Assembly: GCF_009208565.1 (NCBI RefSeq)
Contig: NZ_WFLK01000012.1
Location: forward strand, 161,281-225,280
DNA from: Janthinobacterium aquaticum
Lineage (GTDB): Bacteria; Pseudomonadota; Gammaproteobacteria; Burkholderiales; Burkholderiaceae_D
Length of the DNA stretch: 64,000 nt
Direction of reading: 5' to 3'
A program made the position numbers and the translations under genes. Of the stretch, positions 35,080-43,508 are shown piece after piece. The notes under the pieces were generated by a model. That model made no database searches. It was not told where the DNA came from and saw nothing but the letters and a program-made list of their open reading frames with translations. How positions within the stretch are numbered: position 1 is the first letter of the stretch; the number at the start of each line of letters is the position of its first letter.

Positions 35080-36015
35080 TCAGTACCAGTCAGGCTGGTC
35101 CACGCACTGCTCGGGCAGATAAGTCAGGTACTGCACCATGCGCGGCGCATTGCCGTGGTTGGGGGTAGCGCAATGGGGCAGCGCCTGGTGCCAGATAATG
35201 AAGTCGCCGGCCTGGCCTTCGACGGCGACCGGCTCGAGCGTCTGGCTGGCCAGGTCGCGCGGATTCTGCCCGGGTGGCACCTGCGCCAGCCATGCTGCGT
35301 AGCGGTGCTGGAAGCCGGGCACGCAATGAAAAGCGCCATCGGTGGCTGCGCAGTCGGACAGGTACAGCAGGCCCTGCAGCTTGAATGGAATCGGCGGCTG
35401 CAGGCTGACGTCCCAATGCAGGGCGCTGCCCATGAAACCATGGCCGTCGATGACGGGTGGATTGAAACTGACCTTGTCGATCGTGGCAAAGATGGCGCTG
35501 CTGCCATACAACTGCTCGTAGGCGCTGCGGATGCGCGCGCCATGCCGGTTCGCCGCCAGCGCCGGATGATCGGAAAACTGCAGCATCATGCCGCGCTTGC
35601 CGGGATGCTCCTGGCACCATGAAGCCGGCTGGTCGGCGCTGGCACCCAGATAGTTCCAGATGGCCTGCTGTACCGCCTCGCACTGCGCGCGCGGCACGGC
35701 GCCGCGCAGCACCAGATAGCCATGTTGTTCCCAGAACTGCAGCTCTTCGCGCGACAGTGATTGCGCCTGTTCGCTGTCATCGGGCACCGGCAACTCACGC
35801 GTACGCGCTGCCAGCCACTGTTGGTAGCCTTCCAGCGATGGCCTTTGCTGCACCAGGAACACCAGTGCGTCCTCAAGCGAGATGCCGCGTCGGTAGAGCG
35901 CCTTGACTTCGCCGTGATACTGCTCGCGCAGGTCTTCCCCGGACGGCGCCGCAGGGGTAGTGCAGCGTTGCCAGAGGCGCTGCAAATAGGGCCAGTCATC
36001 GCTCGGTGCAGGCAT
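35080..36015 (-). CDS. Phytanoyl-CoA dioxygenase (PhyH) family oxygenase
   Basis: A 311-residue non-haem Fe(II)/2-oxoglutarate enzyme. A helical N-terminal part of about 85 residues precedes the PhyH domain, which begins FWEQHGYLVLRGAVPRAQCEAV. The metal triad is HWD near residue 200 (ALHWDVSLQPP) and the distal His in IIWHQALPHCATPNHG; LYLSDCAATDGAFHCVPGFQH is the typical middle strand. The Arg that would bind 2-oxoglutarate fits APRMVQYLTY. The substrate is unknown. It follows the PrpR-like activator by 27 bp on the same strand, and may be cotranscribed with it. Confidence 0.85.
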   Translation of the reverse strand: MPAPSDDWPYLQRLWQRCTTPAAPSGEDLREQYHGEVKALYRRGISLEDALVFLVQQRPSLEGYQQWLAARTRELPVPDDSEQAQSLSREELQFWEQHGYLVLRGAVPRAQCEAVQQAIWNYLGASADQPASWCQEHPGKRGMMLQFSDHPALAANRHGARIRSAYEQLYGSSAIFATIDKVSFNPPVIDGHGFMGSALHWDVSLQPPIPFKLQGLLYLSDCAATDGAFHCVPGFQHRYAAWLAQVPPGQNPRDLASQTLEPVAVEGQAGDFIIWHQALPHCATPNHGNAPRMVQYLTYLPEQCVDQPDWY

Positions 36016-36042
36016 GGGTGGTGGTGGAAAAGAGTGAAGGGA

Positions 36043-37680
36043 CTAGGTGGCGCGCAAGCGACGCCACAGCGTGGTGCGGCTGACACCCAGGTAGTGCGCC
36101 GCCGCTTCGCGGCTGCCGCCAAAGCGCGCCAGTACCTCGGCCGCGCTTTCTTCCTGCTGCTGTTGCGCCTTCTCCGGCGGCGCTGCGGCAGTAACAGCCG
36201 CAGGCGCCGGGTCAGCAACAGCGGCAGCGGCCAGCTCCGGCGCCACGTCCAGCATAAACGCTGGCGTGAGCGCCTGCAGCGGTTCGGCCGCCAGGAACAG
36301 CGCCAGCCGCTCGGCCAGGTTGCGCAGTTCGCGCACGTTGCCGGGCCAGCCATGGCGCTGCAGCAGCGGCACGCAGGCCGCCAGCTCGGCGCGCAGGTTG
36401 GGCTGCGGCCGCGCGCCCAGCGCCGCCAGCGCATTTTTCAGCGACCATTCGGCCAACCCGGCAATGTCGCCGGCGCGTTCGCGCAGGGCCGGCAGGCGCA
36501 GGCGCAGCACGGCCAGACGATAAAACAGGTCGGCCCGGAAGCGTCCTTCGGCGATGCGCTGTTCGAGGTCGCAGTGGGTGGCGCTGATCACGCGTACGTG
36601 GATGGGAATCGGCCGCGTGCCGCCCACGCGCACCACTTCGCGCTCTTCGAGCACGCGCAGCAGGCGCGTTTGCAGCGCCAGCGGCATTTCGCCGATTTCA
36701 TCGAGGAACAGCGTGCCGTGGTTGGCCGCTTCGAACAGGCCGGCGTGGCCGCCGCGGCGCGCGCCGGTAAATGCCCCGTCCTCATGGCCGAACAGTTCTG
36801 ACTCCAGCAAGGACTCGGCAATCGCACCGCAGTTAATCGCCACAAAGGGCCGGTTGGCGCCCAGGCTGCGCGGGCTTTCGCGGTGGATCGCCTGCGCCAC
36901 CAGTTCCTTGCCACTGCCCGTTTCCCCCTGGATCAGCACGGTGGCCGGCGAACGGCCATACAGCACCACCGACTGGCGCAGCGCTTCCATTGCCACCGAT
37001 TCGCCGCGCAGGTCGTGCAGGCCATGCAGCGCGCGCGCCGGCTCCGAGGCTGGCGCGCGCCTGGCACGGCCTGCTTCGAGCTGGGTCAGGCGCGCCATTT
37101 CCAGCGCATCGTCAAAGGCGCGCCGGATCGCACTGGCCGAATAGACGAAGACGGCGGCCAGCCCCGCTTCTTCGGCCAGGTCGGTCACCAGGCCGGCACC
37201 TACCACCGCCTTGATGCCGGCCGCTTTCAGTTCATTGATCTGCGCCCGTGCATCTTCTTCGGTGGCGTAAGTACGCTGGACTACCTCGATGCCGAAGGTG
37301 GTGGCAAATTCGGCCAGTTCCGGCAGCGGATCCTGGTAAGTGACAACGGCTACCTGCGGCGCGATGCGCCGCGCGCGCGCCAGCGCCTGCATCACGTCAT
37401 AGCCGCTGGCCTTGGCGATAATGACCGGCACCGCCAGCCGGCCTTTCAGGTAGGCGCCGTTCGAGCCAGCTGCAATCACGGCGTCGCAGCGCTCGGTGGC
37501 CATGCGTTCGCGGATATGGCGCACCGCGTCGTCAAAGCCCAGGTTGATCGGCTCGATGGTGGCCAGTTCGTCGTATTCGAGCGTGATGTCGCGGAACAGG
37601 TCGAACAGGCGCGAGACGGAAACGGTCCAGATAACGGGCTTGTCGCGTTGGTCGATTGGGGGCAGGGGAGCGCGGCGCAT
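36043..37680 (-). CDS. prpR: PrpR-family sigma-54 dependent activator
   Basis: A 545-residue activator in three parts: PrpR_N sensory domain (about 12-195; [16 protein letters not shown] and [13 protein letters not shown]), AAA+ domain with Walker [16 protein letters not shown], intact sigma-54 contact loop GAFTGA near residue 302 and Walker [11 protein letters not shown], then a Fis-type helix-turn-helix ([28 protein letters not shown]). PrpR proteins usually control the 2-methylcitrate (propionate) pathway with prpBCD alongside, but none of those genes is here, so the target is open. An Ala/Gln-rich linker precedes the DNA-binding part. TACAAT lies exactly 6 nt before its ATG. Confidence 0.85.
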   Translation of the reverse strand: MRRAPLPPIDQRDKPVIWTVSVSRLFDLFRDITLEYDELATIEPINLGFDDAVRHIRERMATERCDAVIAAGSNGAYLKGRLAVPVIIAKASGYDVMQALARARRIAPQVAVVTYQDPLPELAEFATTFGIEVVQRTYATEEDARAQINELKAAGIKAVVGAGLVTDLAEEAGLAAVFVYSASAIRRAFDDALEMARLTQLEAGRARRAPASEPARALHGLHDLRGESVAMEALRQSVVLYGRSPATVLIQGETGSGKELVAQAIHRESPRSLGANRPFVAINCGAIAESLLESELFGHEDGAFTGARRGGHAGLFEAANHGTLFLDEIGEMPLALQTRLLRVLEEREVVRVGGTRPIPIHVRVISATHCDLEQRIAEGRFRADLFYRLAVLRLRLPALRERAGDIAGLAEWSLKNALAALGARPQPNLRAELAACVPLLQRHGWPGNVRELRNLAERLALFLAAEPLQALTPAFMLDVAPELAAAAVADPAPAAVTAAAPPEKAQQQQEESAAEVLARFGGSREAAAHYLGVSRTTLWRRLRAT

Positions 37681-37692
37681 GCGGCGATTGTA
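37678..37692 (-). promoter_or_regulatory. prpR -10 box, leaderless arrangement
   Basis: On the minus strand TACAAT (37687-37692) ends 6 nt before the ATG (37678-37680). No Shine-Dalgarno and no good -35 are visible. Confidence 0.45.
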
Positions 37693-37779
37693 GCTGATTT
37701 ATCGCGTCATTTTTTCGCGCAAAAGCGATCAACCTGACGCTGGCGCGCTGGAGATGAAAAAACCGCCATAAACTGGTTT

Positions 37780-40395
37780 ATGATCATGGCACGACTTCGC
37801 GCGCCTGCCGCGCCTAACTTTTTTGGTGTCCATGATTTGGTGTCCATGAACCGCGACCAGCTCCATTCCGATCCGCTTGCCGATGCCTTGCAACTGTTCC
37901 CGCTGCCCGCCTGCGCCTGCGACAGCGGCGGCGTGGTGGTGGCGGCCAATGCGGCGCTGGCACAGCTGCTGGGACATGACCTGCACGGCGCGGTGCTGCT
38001 CGACCATGTCAGCGTCGAAGAGCGCGCTGCCAGCAAAGCCATGCTCGATAGCGTACTCGATAGTGTGCCGGAGCCGGCGGGACGCGAGCGGCACTGGGAC
38101 AGCAGCCTGCAGGGTGACGAGGGCGCCATCGCCGTGCAGGTCTGGGCCAAGCCGCATGGCAGCGACGGCGCGCTGCTGGTGTTTGCCGATATCCGCGTGC
38201 CGCAGCGCGAATTGCAGCTGCTGCGCAAGAGCCTGCTGGAGCAGCAGGCCATCCTCGATAACGCCTCGATCAGCATCCTGTTTACCCGCGAGCGCATCAT
38301 TACGCGCTACAACCAGGGCTTTGCCGACATGTTCGGCTATGCCGGCGACGAGGCGCTGGGCCTGCCCGGGCGCGCGCTGTACGCCTCGCAGCATGCCTAC
38401 GAGATGCTGGGCGCAGCGGCGTTTCCCTTCCTGTCGGTGGGCAAGCCGTTCCAGACCGAAGTGGAAATGCAGCGCCGCGACGGCAGCACGCTGTGGGCGC
38501 AGCTGATCGCCTACGTGATCAATCCCCAGGACCCGGCCAGCGGCACCATCTGGATCGTCGAGGATCGCTCGGAAGCCAAGCGCGCCGAAGAATCGTTGCG
38601 CAACGCGCTGCTGGAAAACCAGGCCATCCTCGACAGCGCCGTGCTGGGCATCTCGGTGGTCGAAGGCGGCTACAACCTGCGCGCCAACAGCAAGATGGAA
38701 GAGCTGTTTGACTACGGACCGGGCGAAGTGAACGGCCTGTCGGTGCGGGCGCTGTATCCGGACGTGGCGGCGTGGCGCGCGGCGCGCAACGAGACAGCGC
38801 GCGATTTCGAGGCCGGCCGCGTGCATATGTCGGAATACCAGCTGGTACGCAAGGACGGCAGCCGCTTCTGGGCGCGCCTGTCGGGCCGCCCGTTCGACTT
38901 GGCGCATGCGCATGGCCGCTCGGTCTGGCTGGTCGACGATGTGACGGCGCGCCGCGAGGCGGCCGAAGCGGTGCGCCTGGCGCGCGACGAGCTTGAATTG
39001 CGCGTGCTCGAGCGCACCGCCGAACTGGCCGGCGCCAACGCGCAGTTGCAGGACGAAATCGTCGAGCGGCGCCAGGCCGAAGCGCGCGTGCATCACATGG
39101 CCTACCACGACAACCTGACCGGCCTGCCCAACCGCGCGCTGCTGGCCGACCGGCTCGAGCGCGGCATGCTGGCCGCACAGCGCTCGGAGCGCAAGCTGGC
39201 CGTCATGTTCATTGATCTCGACCGCTTCAAGAACATCAACGATTCGCTCGGCCACATGACCGGCGACATGCTGCTCAAGGAGGTCGCCGGCCGCCTGTGC
39301 CGGGCGGTGCGCGTCAGCGACACGGTGGCGCGCCTGGGCGGTGACGAGTTCGTGGTGATCGCGCCGGGCATCCGCAATGCCGGCGAAGCGAGCCGGGTAG
39401 CCGAAAAGATCATCGATGCGCTGACGCCGGCGTTTCCGCTCGAAGGCCATGTGCTGCACATTACGCCGTCGATCGGCATCTGCGTCTATCCGGACGACGG
39501 CGTCGATGTCGATGCGCTGATGCGCCATGCCGACGCGGCCATGTATCACGCCAAGAACAGCGGACGCAATAACTACCAGTTTTTTACCCAGACCATGAAC
39601 CAGGCGGCGGTGTTGCACTTCGACCTGGAAAGCAGCTTGCGCACGGCGCTGGCACAAGACCAGTTCGAGCTGTTCTACCAGCCGGTCATCGATATCGCCA
39701 CGCGCCGGCTGCATGCGATGGAAGTGCTGCTGCGCTGGCGCCGTCCTGGCATCGGACTGGTGATGCCGGACCGCTTTATCCCCATCCTCGAGGAAAACGG
39801 CATGATCGTGCCGGTCGGCGAATGGGTGATGCGCAAGGCGTGCGAGCAGAGCATGGCCTGGCGGCGCGAAGGCCTGGTGCCGGTGCCGCTGGCGGTCAAT
39901 CTGTCGCCGCGCCAGTTCATGCACAAGAAGCTGGTGGCGGTGATCGGCGCCATCGTCGAAGAGAGCGGCATCGACCCGGCCATGCTGGAATTCGAGATTA
40001 CCGAAACGGCGCTGATGCAGCATGGCGAGCATACGCTGGAAATCCTGCGCCAGATCAACGCCATGGGACTGCGCCTGTCGATCGACGACTTCGGCACCGG
40101 TTACTCGAGCCTGGCCTACCTGAAGCGCTTTCCGGTCAAGAAAGTCAAGATCGACCGCGCCTTCGTCAAGGACCTCGAATCGAGCGCGGAAGACCGCGCC
40201 ATCGTCTCGGCCATCATCGCGCTGGCCGACAGCCTGCAGTTGTCGACCGTGGCCGAAGGCGTGGAAACGGAGCAGCAGTTCTCATTGCTGCAGCAAAAGG
40301 GCTGCCACTACGCGCAGGGTTATCTGTTCTCGGCACCGGTGCCTGCTTCCAATGCGCGCATGCTGCTCGAGCGGGTCAGTCGATTGTCGCAATGA
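37780..40395 (+). CDS. PAS-PAS-PAS-GGDEF-EAL cyclic-di-GMP protein
   Basis: Up to 871 residues. Three starts are possible: ATG 37780, ATG 37786, and ATG 37846 within a 14-bp tandem duplication; the last gives 849 residues. No membrane span is seen. Three PAS-like domains lie at about 30-140, 155-270 and 280-400, followed by a coiled linker (VRLARDELELRVLERTAELAGA). The GGDEF domain has an intact RLGGDEFVV near residue 520; the EAL domain has EVLLRW instead of EALLRW near 647, plus FEITETALMQ, SIDDFGTGYSSL and VAEGVETEQQ, so phosphodiesterase activity is plausible. Whether the protein makes or breaks cyclic di-GMP is unknown. It may affect the EPS locus. Confidence 0.9.
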   Translation: MIMARLRAPAAPNFFGVHDLVSMNRDQLHSDPLADALQLFPLPACACDSGGVVVAANAALAQLLGHDLHGAVLLDHVSVEERAASKAMLDSVLDSVPEPAGRERHWDSSLQGDEGAIAVQVWAKPHGSDGALLVFADIRVPQRELQLLRKSLLEQQAILDNASISILFTRERIITRYNQGFADMFGYAGDEALGLPGRALYASQHAYEMLGAAAFPFLSVGKPFQTEVEMQRRDGSTLWAQLIAYVINPQDPASGTIWIVEDRSEAKRAEESLRNALLENQAILDSAVLGISVVEGGYNLRANSKMEELFDYGPGEVNGLSVRALYPDVAAWRAARNETARDFEAGRVHMSEYQLVRKDGSRFWARLSGRPFDLAHAHGRSVWLVDDVTARREAAEAVRLARDELELRVLERTAELAGANAQLQDEIVERRQAEARVHHMAYHDNLTGLPNRALLADRLERGMLAAQRSERKLAVMFIDLDRFKNINDSLGHMTGDMLLKEVAGRLCRAVRVSDTVARLGGDEFVVIAPGIRNAGEASRVAEKIIDALTPAFPLEGHVLHITPSIGICVYPDDGVDVDALMRHADAAMYHAKNSGRNNYQFFTQTMNQAAVLHFDLESSLRTALAQDQFELFYQPVIDIATRRLHAMEVLLRWRRPGIGLVMPDRFIPILEENGMIVPVGEWVMRKACEQSMAWRREGLVPVPLAVNLSPRQFMHKKLVAVIGAIVEESGIDPAMLEFEITETALMQHGEHTLEILRQINAMGLRLSIDDFGTGYSSLAYLKRFPVKKVKIDRAFVKDLESSAEDRAIVSAIIALADSLQLSTVAEGVETEQQFSLLQQKGCHYAQGYLFSAPVPASNARMLLERVSRLSQ
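37822..37849 (+). repeat. 14-bp tandem direct repeat over the start region
   Basis: TTTGGTGTCCATGA occurs at 37822-37835 and again at 37836-37849. The two ATGs are in different frames; only the second (37846) is in the frame of the GGDEF-EAL protein. Confidence 0.9.
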
Positions 40396-41140
40396 CCGGC
40401 GCATGGTCGGACGGCTGCTCCCATTTGCGCGGCACGCGGTCGATGATGCAGGCGCTGCAGCGCGCCGCCAGGGCTTTCGACAGCAGGATATGATCGATGC
40501 GCAGGCCCTTGTTGAGGCGAAAGCCCAGCTGGCGGTAATCCCACCAGCTAAATGACTTGTCGGCCTGTTCGAACAGGCGGAAGGCGTCGGCCAGGCCAAT
40601 GTCAAACAGACGTTGCAGCGCCGCGCGCTCCTTGTCCGATACCAGTACCTGGCCGGCCCACGCGACCGGATCATGCACATCGCGGTCATCCGGCGCGATA
40701 TTGTAGTCGCCCACCACCGCCAGTTGCGCATGCTGCTGCGCTTCGCCGGCCAGCCAGTCGTGCAGCGCGGCCAGCCAGGCCAGCTTGTATTCGTATTTGT
40801 CCGAGTCCACGCTCTGGCCATTGGGCACATAGGCGCACACCACGCGCACGCCGCCGATGGTGGCGGCCAGGATGCGCTGCTGTGGGTCTTCATACAGCGG
40901 ATTGTTCTTGATGACATCCTCGATCGGCAGCTTCGACAGGATGGCCACGCCGTTATAGGTTTTCTGGCCGCTGAACACGACCTGGTAGCCGGCCGCTTCG
41001 ATCTCGGCAACCGGGAACTTGTCGTCGGTCAGCTTGGTTTCCTGCAAGCACAATATGTCGACCGGGTTGTCGGCCAGCCATTGCAGTACCTGGGGCAGGC
41101 GTACTTTGAGCGAATTGACGTTCCAGGTGGCGAGTTTCAT
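40376..41140 (-). CDS. xthA: Exodeoxyribonuclease III
   Basis: A 254-residue endonuclease/exonuclease of the AP endonuclease family. It opens MKLATWNVNSLKVRLPQVLQWL (metal-binding Asn), and has LCLQETKLTDDKFP (catalytic Glu), VVGDYNIAPDDRDVHDP (Asp/Asn pair) and SDHAPVIATID at the C-terminus (catalytic Asp-His). It repairs abasic sites in DNA. AAGGA precedes the ATG. Its last 20 bp overlap the end of the GGDEF-EAL gene, so the two are convergent with no terminator between. A 561-bp gap lies upstream. Confidence 0.95.
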   Translation of the reverse strand: MKLATWNVNSLKVRLPQVLQWLADNPVDILCLQETKLTDDKFPVAEIEAAGYQVVFSGQKTYNGVAILSKLPIEDVIKNNPLYEDPQQRILAATIGGVRVVCAYVPNGQSVDSDKYEYKLAWLAALHDWLAGEAQQHAQLAVVGDYNIAPDDRDVHDPVAWAGQVLVSDKERAALQRLFDIGLADAFRLFEQADKSFSWWDYRQLGFRLNKGLRIDHILLSKALAARCSACIIDRVPRKWEQPSDHAPVIATID

Positions 41141-41700
41141 GACGATAAATCCTTGTTTGTTTATACAGCGAATTGAGCAAGTTCAAGTCCGAATCTTAGC
41201 GCATGGCCGGCGACGACGTACCTGCGGATTCCACGAACGTGGTTTTATTTGCCCAAAGGGAAGTAATGTATAAAAAAAGTATATATTTTTCACCAATCGT
41301 CGCGCCTTGTTAATATGTTTTTGTGTATGATGAATTTATCCTTGGTACAAGGGGCGCGAAATACGGGGCTGGCGGCCTGTGGGCAGGCCGGTTGCTGCGA
41401 TAAAGATGAAACTTTCTCGCTGAAGCGCGAAAAAAAATACTAAAATGACGCAATGTAACAATTGTGTCACACAGTTTTGTTACAGCCAGGGATTAAGCAA
41501 ACAGGAATACTGCCGTGTACGGCGTATTTCGGATTACTGACCAGCCAGAGCGCAGCATTGCTGCCATGGCGGCGCCAGACTTGTTATGTAGAATGCATTG
41601 TTATCTGTGGAGATTGTTTTTTAGCATCAATAAATGCTACCATAGAGAAATGTTGCAGTTTTAATAGTGAGACTTGCGCGTAGCATATCAAAGGAAGAAA
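41141..41700. other. 560-bp AT-rich intergenic region
   Basis: No gene is supported here. Seen by eye: a CCACG-AA-CGTGG hairpin followed by TTTTATTT (41231-41250), GGCCTG/CAGGCC inverted repeat near 41370-41385, a nested palindrome at 41454-41484, and TAGCAT-CAATAA-ATGCTA at 41622-41639 near a weak promoter for the gene at 41701. Confidence 0.6.
41454..41484. promoter_or_regulatory. Nested operator-like palindrome
   Basis: Outer arms TGTAACAA (41454-41461) and TTGTTACA (41477-41484) enclose the perfect 11-bp palindrome TGTGTCACACA (41463-41473). Two concentric inverted repeats in 31 bp suggest a regulator site. Confidence 0.55.
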
Positions 41701-42078
41701 ATGCGAACTGCATTTGAAGCGTGGGCGCAGCGTGACGGCCACATTGTGCGGCGTAGGGAAGACAAGCCGGAAGAGTATCTGATTTTTGAAACCCAGCGTC
41801 GCTGGGTAATCTGGCAGGCTGCCTTGACACATGGCAAGCCTGCTGCCAAGCCGCGCATGACCGCTGCGCAAAAAGCAGCCAAAGCCGAGGCCGAGCGCGC
41901 CGCGCAGATGTCGTTGGAAGAGGCGGCCGTGCGCAACAAGGTGCTCAACGAAGTGCTTGACGCCTTTAACGGCGCCGATGGCGCAGCCGGCATGGAAGGC
42001 ATACTGAAAGTCATCCAGGGGCTGAAGCTGAAGCAAAAAAGCCTGGCTGACGAAACGAGCGAACAATCGAAGGCCTGA
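41701..42078 (+). CDS. Hypothetical protein, charged and helical
   Basis: A 125-residue protein with AAGGAAG 4 nt before ATG 41701. It is not a family I recognise. The N-terminal 45 residues look folded (FEAWAQRDGHIVRRREDKPEEYLIFETQRRWVIWQAAL), with a sheet-like pattern and several Trp; the middle (about 55-85) is Lys/Ala/Glu-rich and helical; the C-terminus is a second helical block (GILKVIQGLKLKQKSL). The start is well supported, and a DUF1653 gene follows after 10 bp, so they are probably cotranscribed. No function is proposed. Confidence 0.7.
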   Translation: MRTAFEAWAQRDGHIVRRREDKPEEYLIFETQRRWVIWQAALTHGKPAAKPRMTAAQKAAKAEAERAAQMSLEEAAVRNKVLNEVLDAFNGADGAAGMEGILKVIQGLKLKQKSLADETSEQSKA

Positions 42079-42088
42079 GGGAGCGACG

Positions 42089-42277
42089 ATGCGTTACCGT
42101 CATTACAAAGGCGGCATTTACGAACTGGTGTGCGAAGCCACGCTGGAAGCGGATCTGACGCCAATGATCGTCTACCGCGCTGCGGACGGCTCGATCTGGA
42201 CCCGGCCGAAAGACGTGTTCTTTCAGCTGATCGAGGTCGATGGCGTCATGGTGCAGCGCTTCGCCCCCATTAATTAA
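42089..42277 (+). CDS. DUF1653 domain protein
   Basis: A 62-residue single-domain protein: [39 protein letters not shown] with [12 protein letters not shown] at the end. This is the whole DUF1653 fold, a small beta domain seen in many bacteria, often alone or fused to other small domains, with no assigned function. GGGAG lies before the ATG. It follows the hypothetical gene by 10 bp. A hairpin with 8-bp arms (42292-42310) lies between it and the CreA-like gene. Confidence 0.85.
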   Translation: MRYRHYKGGIYELVCEATLEADLTPMIVYRAADGSIWTRPKDVFFQLIEVDGVMVQRFAPIN

Positions 42278-42291
42278 TTCATGATCAATCC

Positions 42292-42310
42292 ATGCAGGCC
42301 GTGCCTGCAT
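42292..42310. other. Intergenic hairpin ATGCAGGC-CGT-GCCTGCAT
   Basis: Perfect 8-bp arms with a 3-nt loop lie between the DUF1653 and CreA-like genes. It lacks a T-tract. It could stabilise or separate the two messages. Confidence 0.5.
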
Positions 42311-42327
42311 GTGTCCGGGAACTGCTT

Positions 42328-42807
42328 ATGACTAGCATGCGTCAATTGTGCGCCGGCGTCTTGCTGCTGGGCGCGGCCTGCGTTGCGGCCCAGGCCGAAA
42401 CCGTCGGCTCGGTCGACACCGTTTTCAAGCTGATCGGCCCCGATCACAAGATCGTGGTGGAAGCTTACGATGATCCGCGCGTGCCAGGCGTGAGCTGCTA
42501 CCTGTCGCGCGCCAAGACCGGCGGCATCAAGGGCGCTGTCGGCCTGGCCGAGGACAAGGCCGACGCTTCGGTGGCCTGCCGCCAGGTCGGTCCGCTGCAG
42601 TTCACTGGCAAGCTGCCGCGCCAGGAAGAAGTGTTTTCCGAGCGCGCCTCGATTTTCTTCAAGCACGTGCGCGTGGTGCGCATGGTCGACAGCAAACGCA
42701 ATGCGCTGATTTACCTGGTGTATTCGGACCGCCTGATCGACGGCAGTCCGAAGAACAGCGTAACGGCTGTGCCGGTGCCGGCCAGCCAGCCGATTCCCGT
42801 CAAGTAA
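42328..42807 (+). CDS. creA: CreA family protein
   Basis: A 159-residue exported protein. ATG 42328 is used, with GGGAA upstream and a signal peptide following ([17 protein letters not shown]); a codon at 42292 is unlikely because it lies in the hairpin. The mature part has [55 protein letters not shown] and [14 protein letters not shown], matching CreA across the protein. The function is unknown in every organism I know of. The lipoprotein gene follows 9 bp later, so these small genes form a unit with 41701 onward. Confidence 0.9.
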   Translation: MTSMRQLCAGVLLLGAACVAAQAETVGSVDTVFKLIGPDHKIVVEAYDDPRVPGVSCYLSRAKTGGIKGAVGLAEDKADASVACRQVGPLQFTGKLPRQEEVFSERASIFFKHVRVVRMVDSKRNALIYLVYSDRLIDGSPKNSVTAVPVPASQPIPVK

Positions 42808-42816
42808 CGCACCGCC

Positions 42817-43371
42817 ATGCGCAGCATTGCCGTTGCCGCCGCCGCTGTGTTCAGTGCCGGCCTGGCCGGCTGCGGCACGATTGCCGGGTCGACCGACCAG
42901 ATGGTGCTGGTGCAGACCATCTACGATAACCGCGAACTGCATGGTGCCGGCTGCGTGATCAGCAACGACATGGGTAAATGGTTTGTCACCACCCCGGGCC
43001 GCATCATTATTCGCAAGAGCGAAGCGCCGTTGAGCGTCGATTGCAAGAAGCCGGGCGCCGCGCCAGTGGTGGCCAGCGAAGCGATTGATTCGCGGGTCAA
43101 CGGCAGCCTGTGGGGCAATGTGATCCTGACCATGGGCGTCGGTTATATCGTCGACCGCAATACCGGCGCCGCCTTTGACTATCCGTCCACCCTGACCATT
43201 GTGATGCAGGAACCGGCGCGCAAGGTTACGCCGGTGGCGCCAGCGCCGTTGCCTGCGTCCGCGCCCGCTGCTGCCGTGCCGCAGGCCGTGGTGCAGCCGA
43301 CCGTCGCGCCGATGCCAGCACCAGCTCCCGCCAGCAAGCCTTCGCCGATACCCGATCCGGTTGTTTATTAA
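42817..43371 (+). CDS. Predicted lipoprotein with Pro/Ala-rich tail
   Basis: A 184-residue protein with a lipobox LAGC at residues 16-19, so cleavage before Cys19 and lipid modification are expected. GTIAGSTDQMVLVQTIYDN leads into a domain of about 100 residues with HGAGCVISNDMGKWFVTTPG and SVDCKKPGAAPVVASEAIDS. Two Cys may pair. A hydrophobic stretch (GNVILTMGVGYIVDRNTGAAFDYP) follows. The last 50 residues are Pro/Ala-rich and likely disordered, ending PSPIPDPVVY. It is not placed in a named family by me. It follows the CreA gene closely; a REP-like element lies after its stop codon. Confidence 0.8.
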   Translation: MRSIAVAAAAVFSAGLAGCGTIAGSTDQMVLVQTIYDNRELHGAGCVISNDMGKWFVTTPGRIIIRKSEAPLSVDCKKPGAAPVVASEAIDSRVNGSLWGNVILTMGVGYIVDRNTGAAFDYPSTLTIVMQEPARKVTPVAPAPLPASAPAAAVPQAVVQPTVAPMPAPAPASKPSPIPDPVVY

Positions 43372-43389
43372 GAGGATGTATGAGAGGAC

Positions 43390-43483
43390 GTAGGTCGGAT
43401 TAGGCGCGCAGCGCCGTAATCCGACAACATTGTTGGCCTCAGCGAAGTTGTCGGATTACGCGCGTAGCGCTAATCCGACCTAC
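43390..43483. repeat. REP-like palindromic element A
   Basis: It begins GTAGGTCGGATTA and ends TAATCCGACCTAC, with an inner pair GTAATCCGACAAC / GTTGTCGGATTAC. It lies between the convergent lipoprotein and pepA genes, a typical REP position. Related elements are at 50448 and 55890. Confidence 0.85.
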
Positions 43484-43508
43484 CGAGCATCGCCGGCGCG
43501 CAATGCGT

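Noticed and set aside
37729..40032. 767-residue open frame antisense to the GGDEF-EAL gene
   Set aside because: No domain, and composition typical of antisense frames in GC-rich genes.
41231..41250. CCACG-AA-CGTGG plus TTTTATTT, a terminator-like hairpin
   Set aside because: No plus-strand gene lies upstream to be ended, the stem is only 5 bp, and no convergent use is evident.
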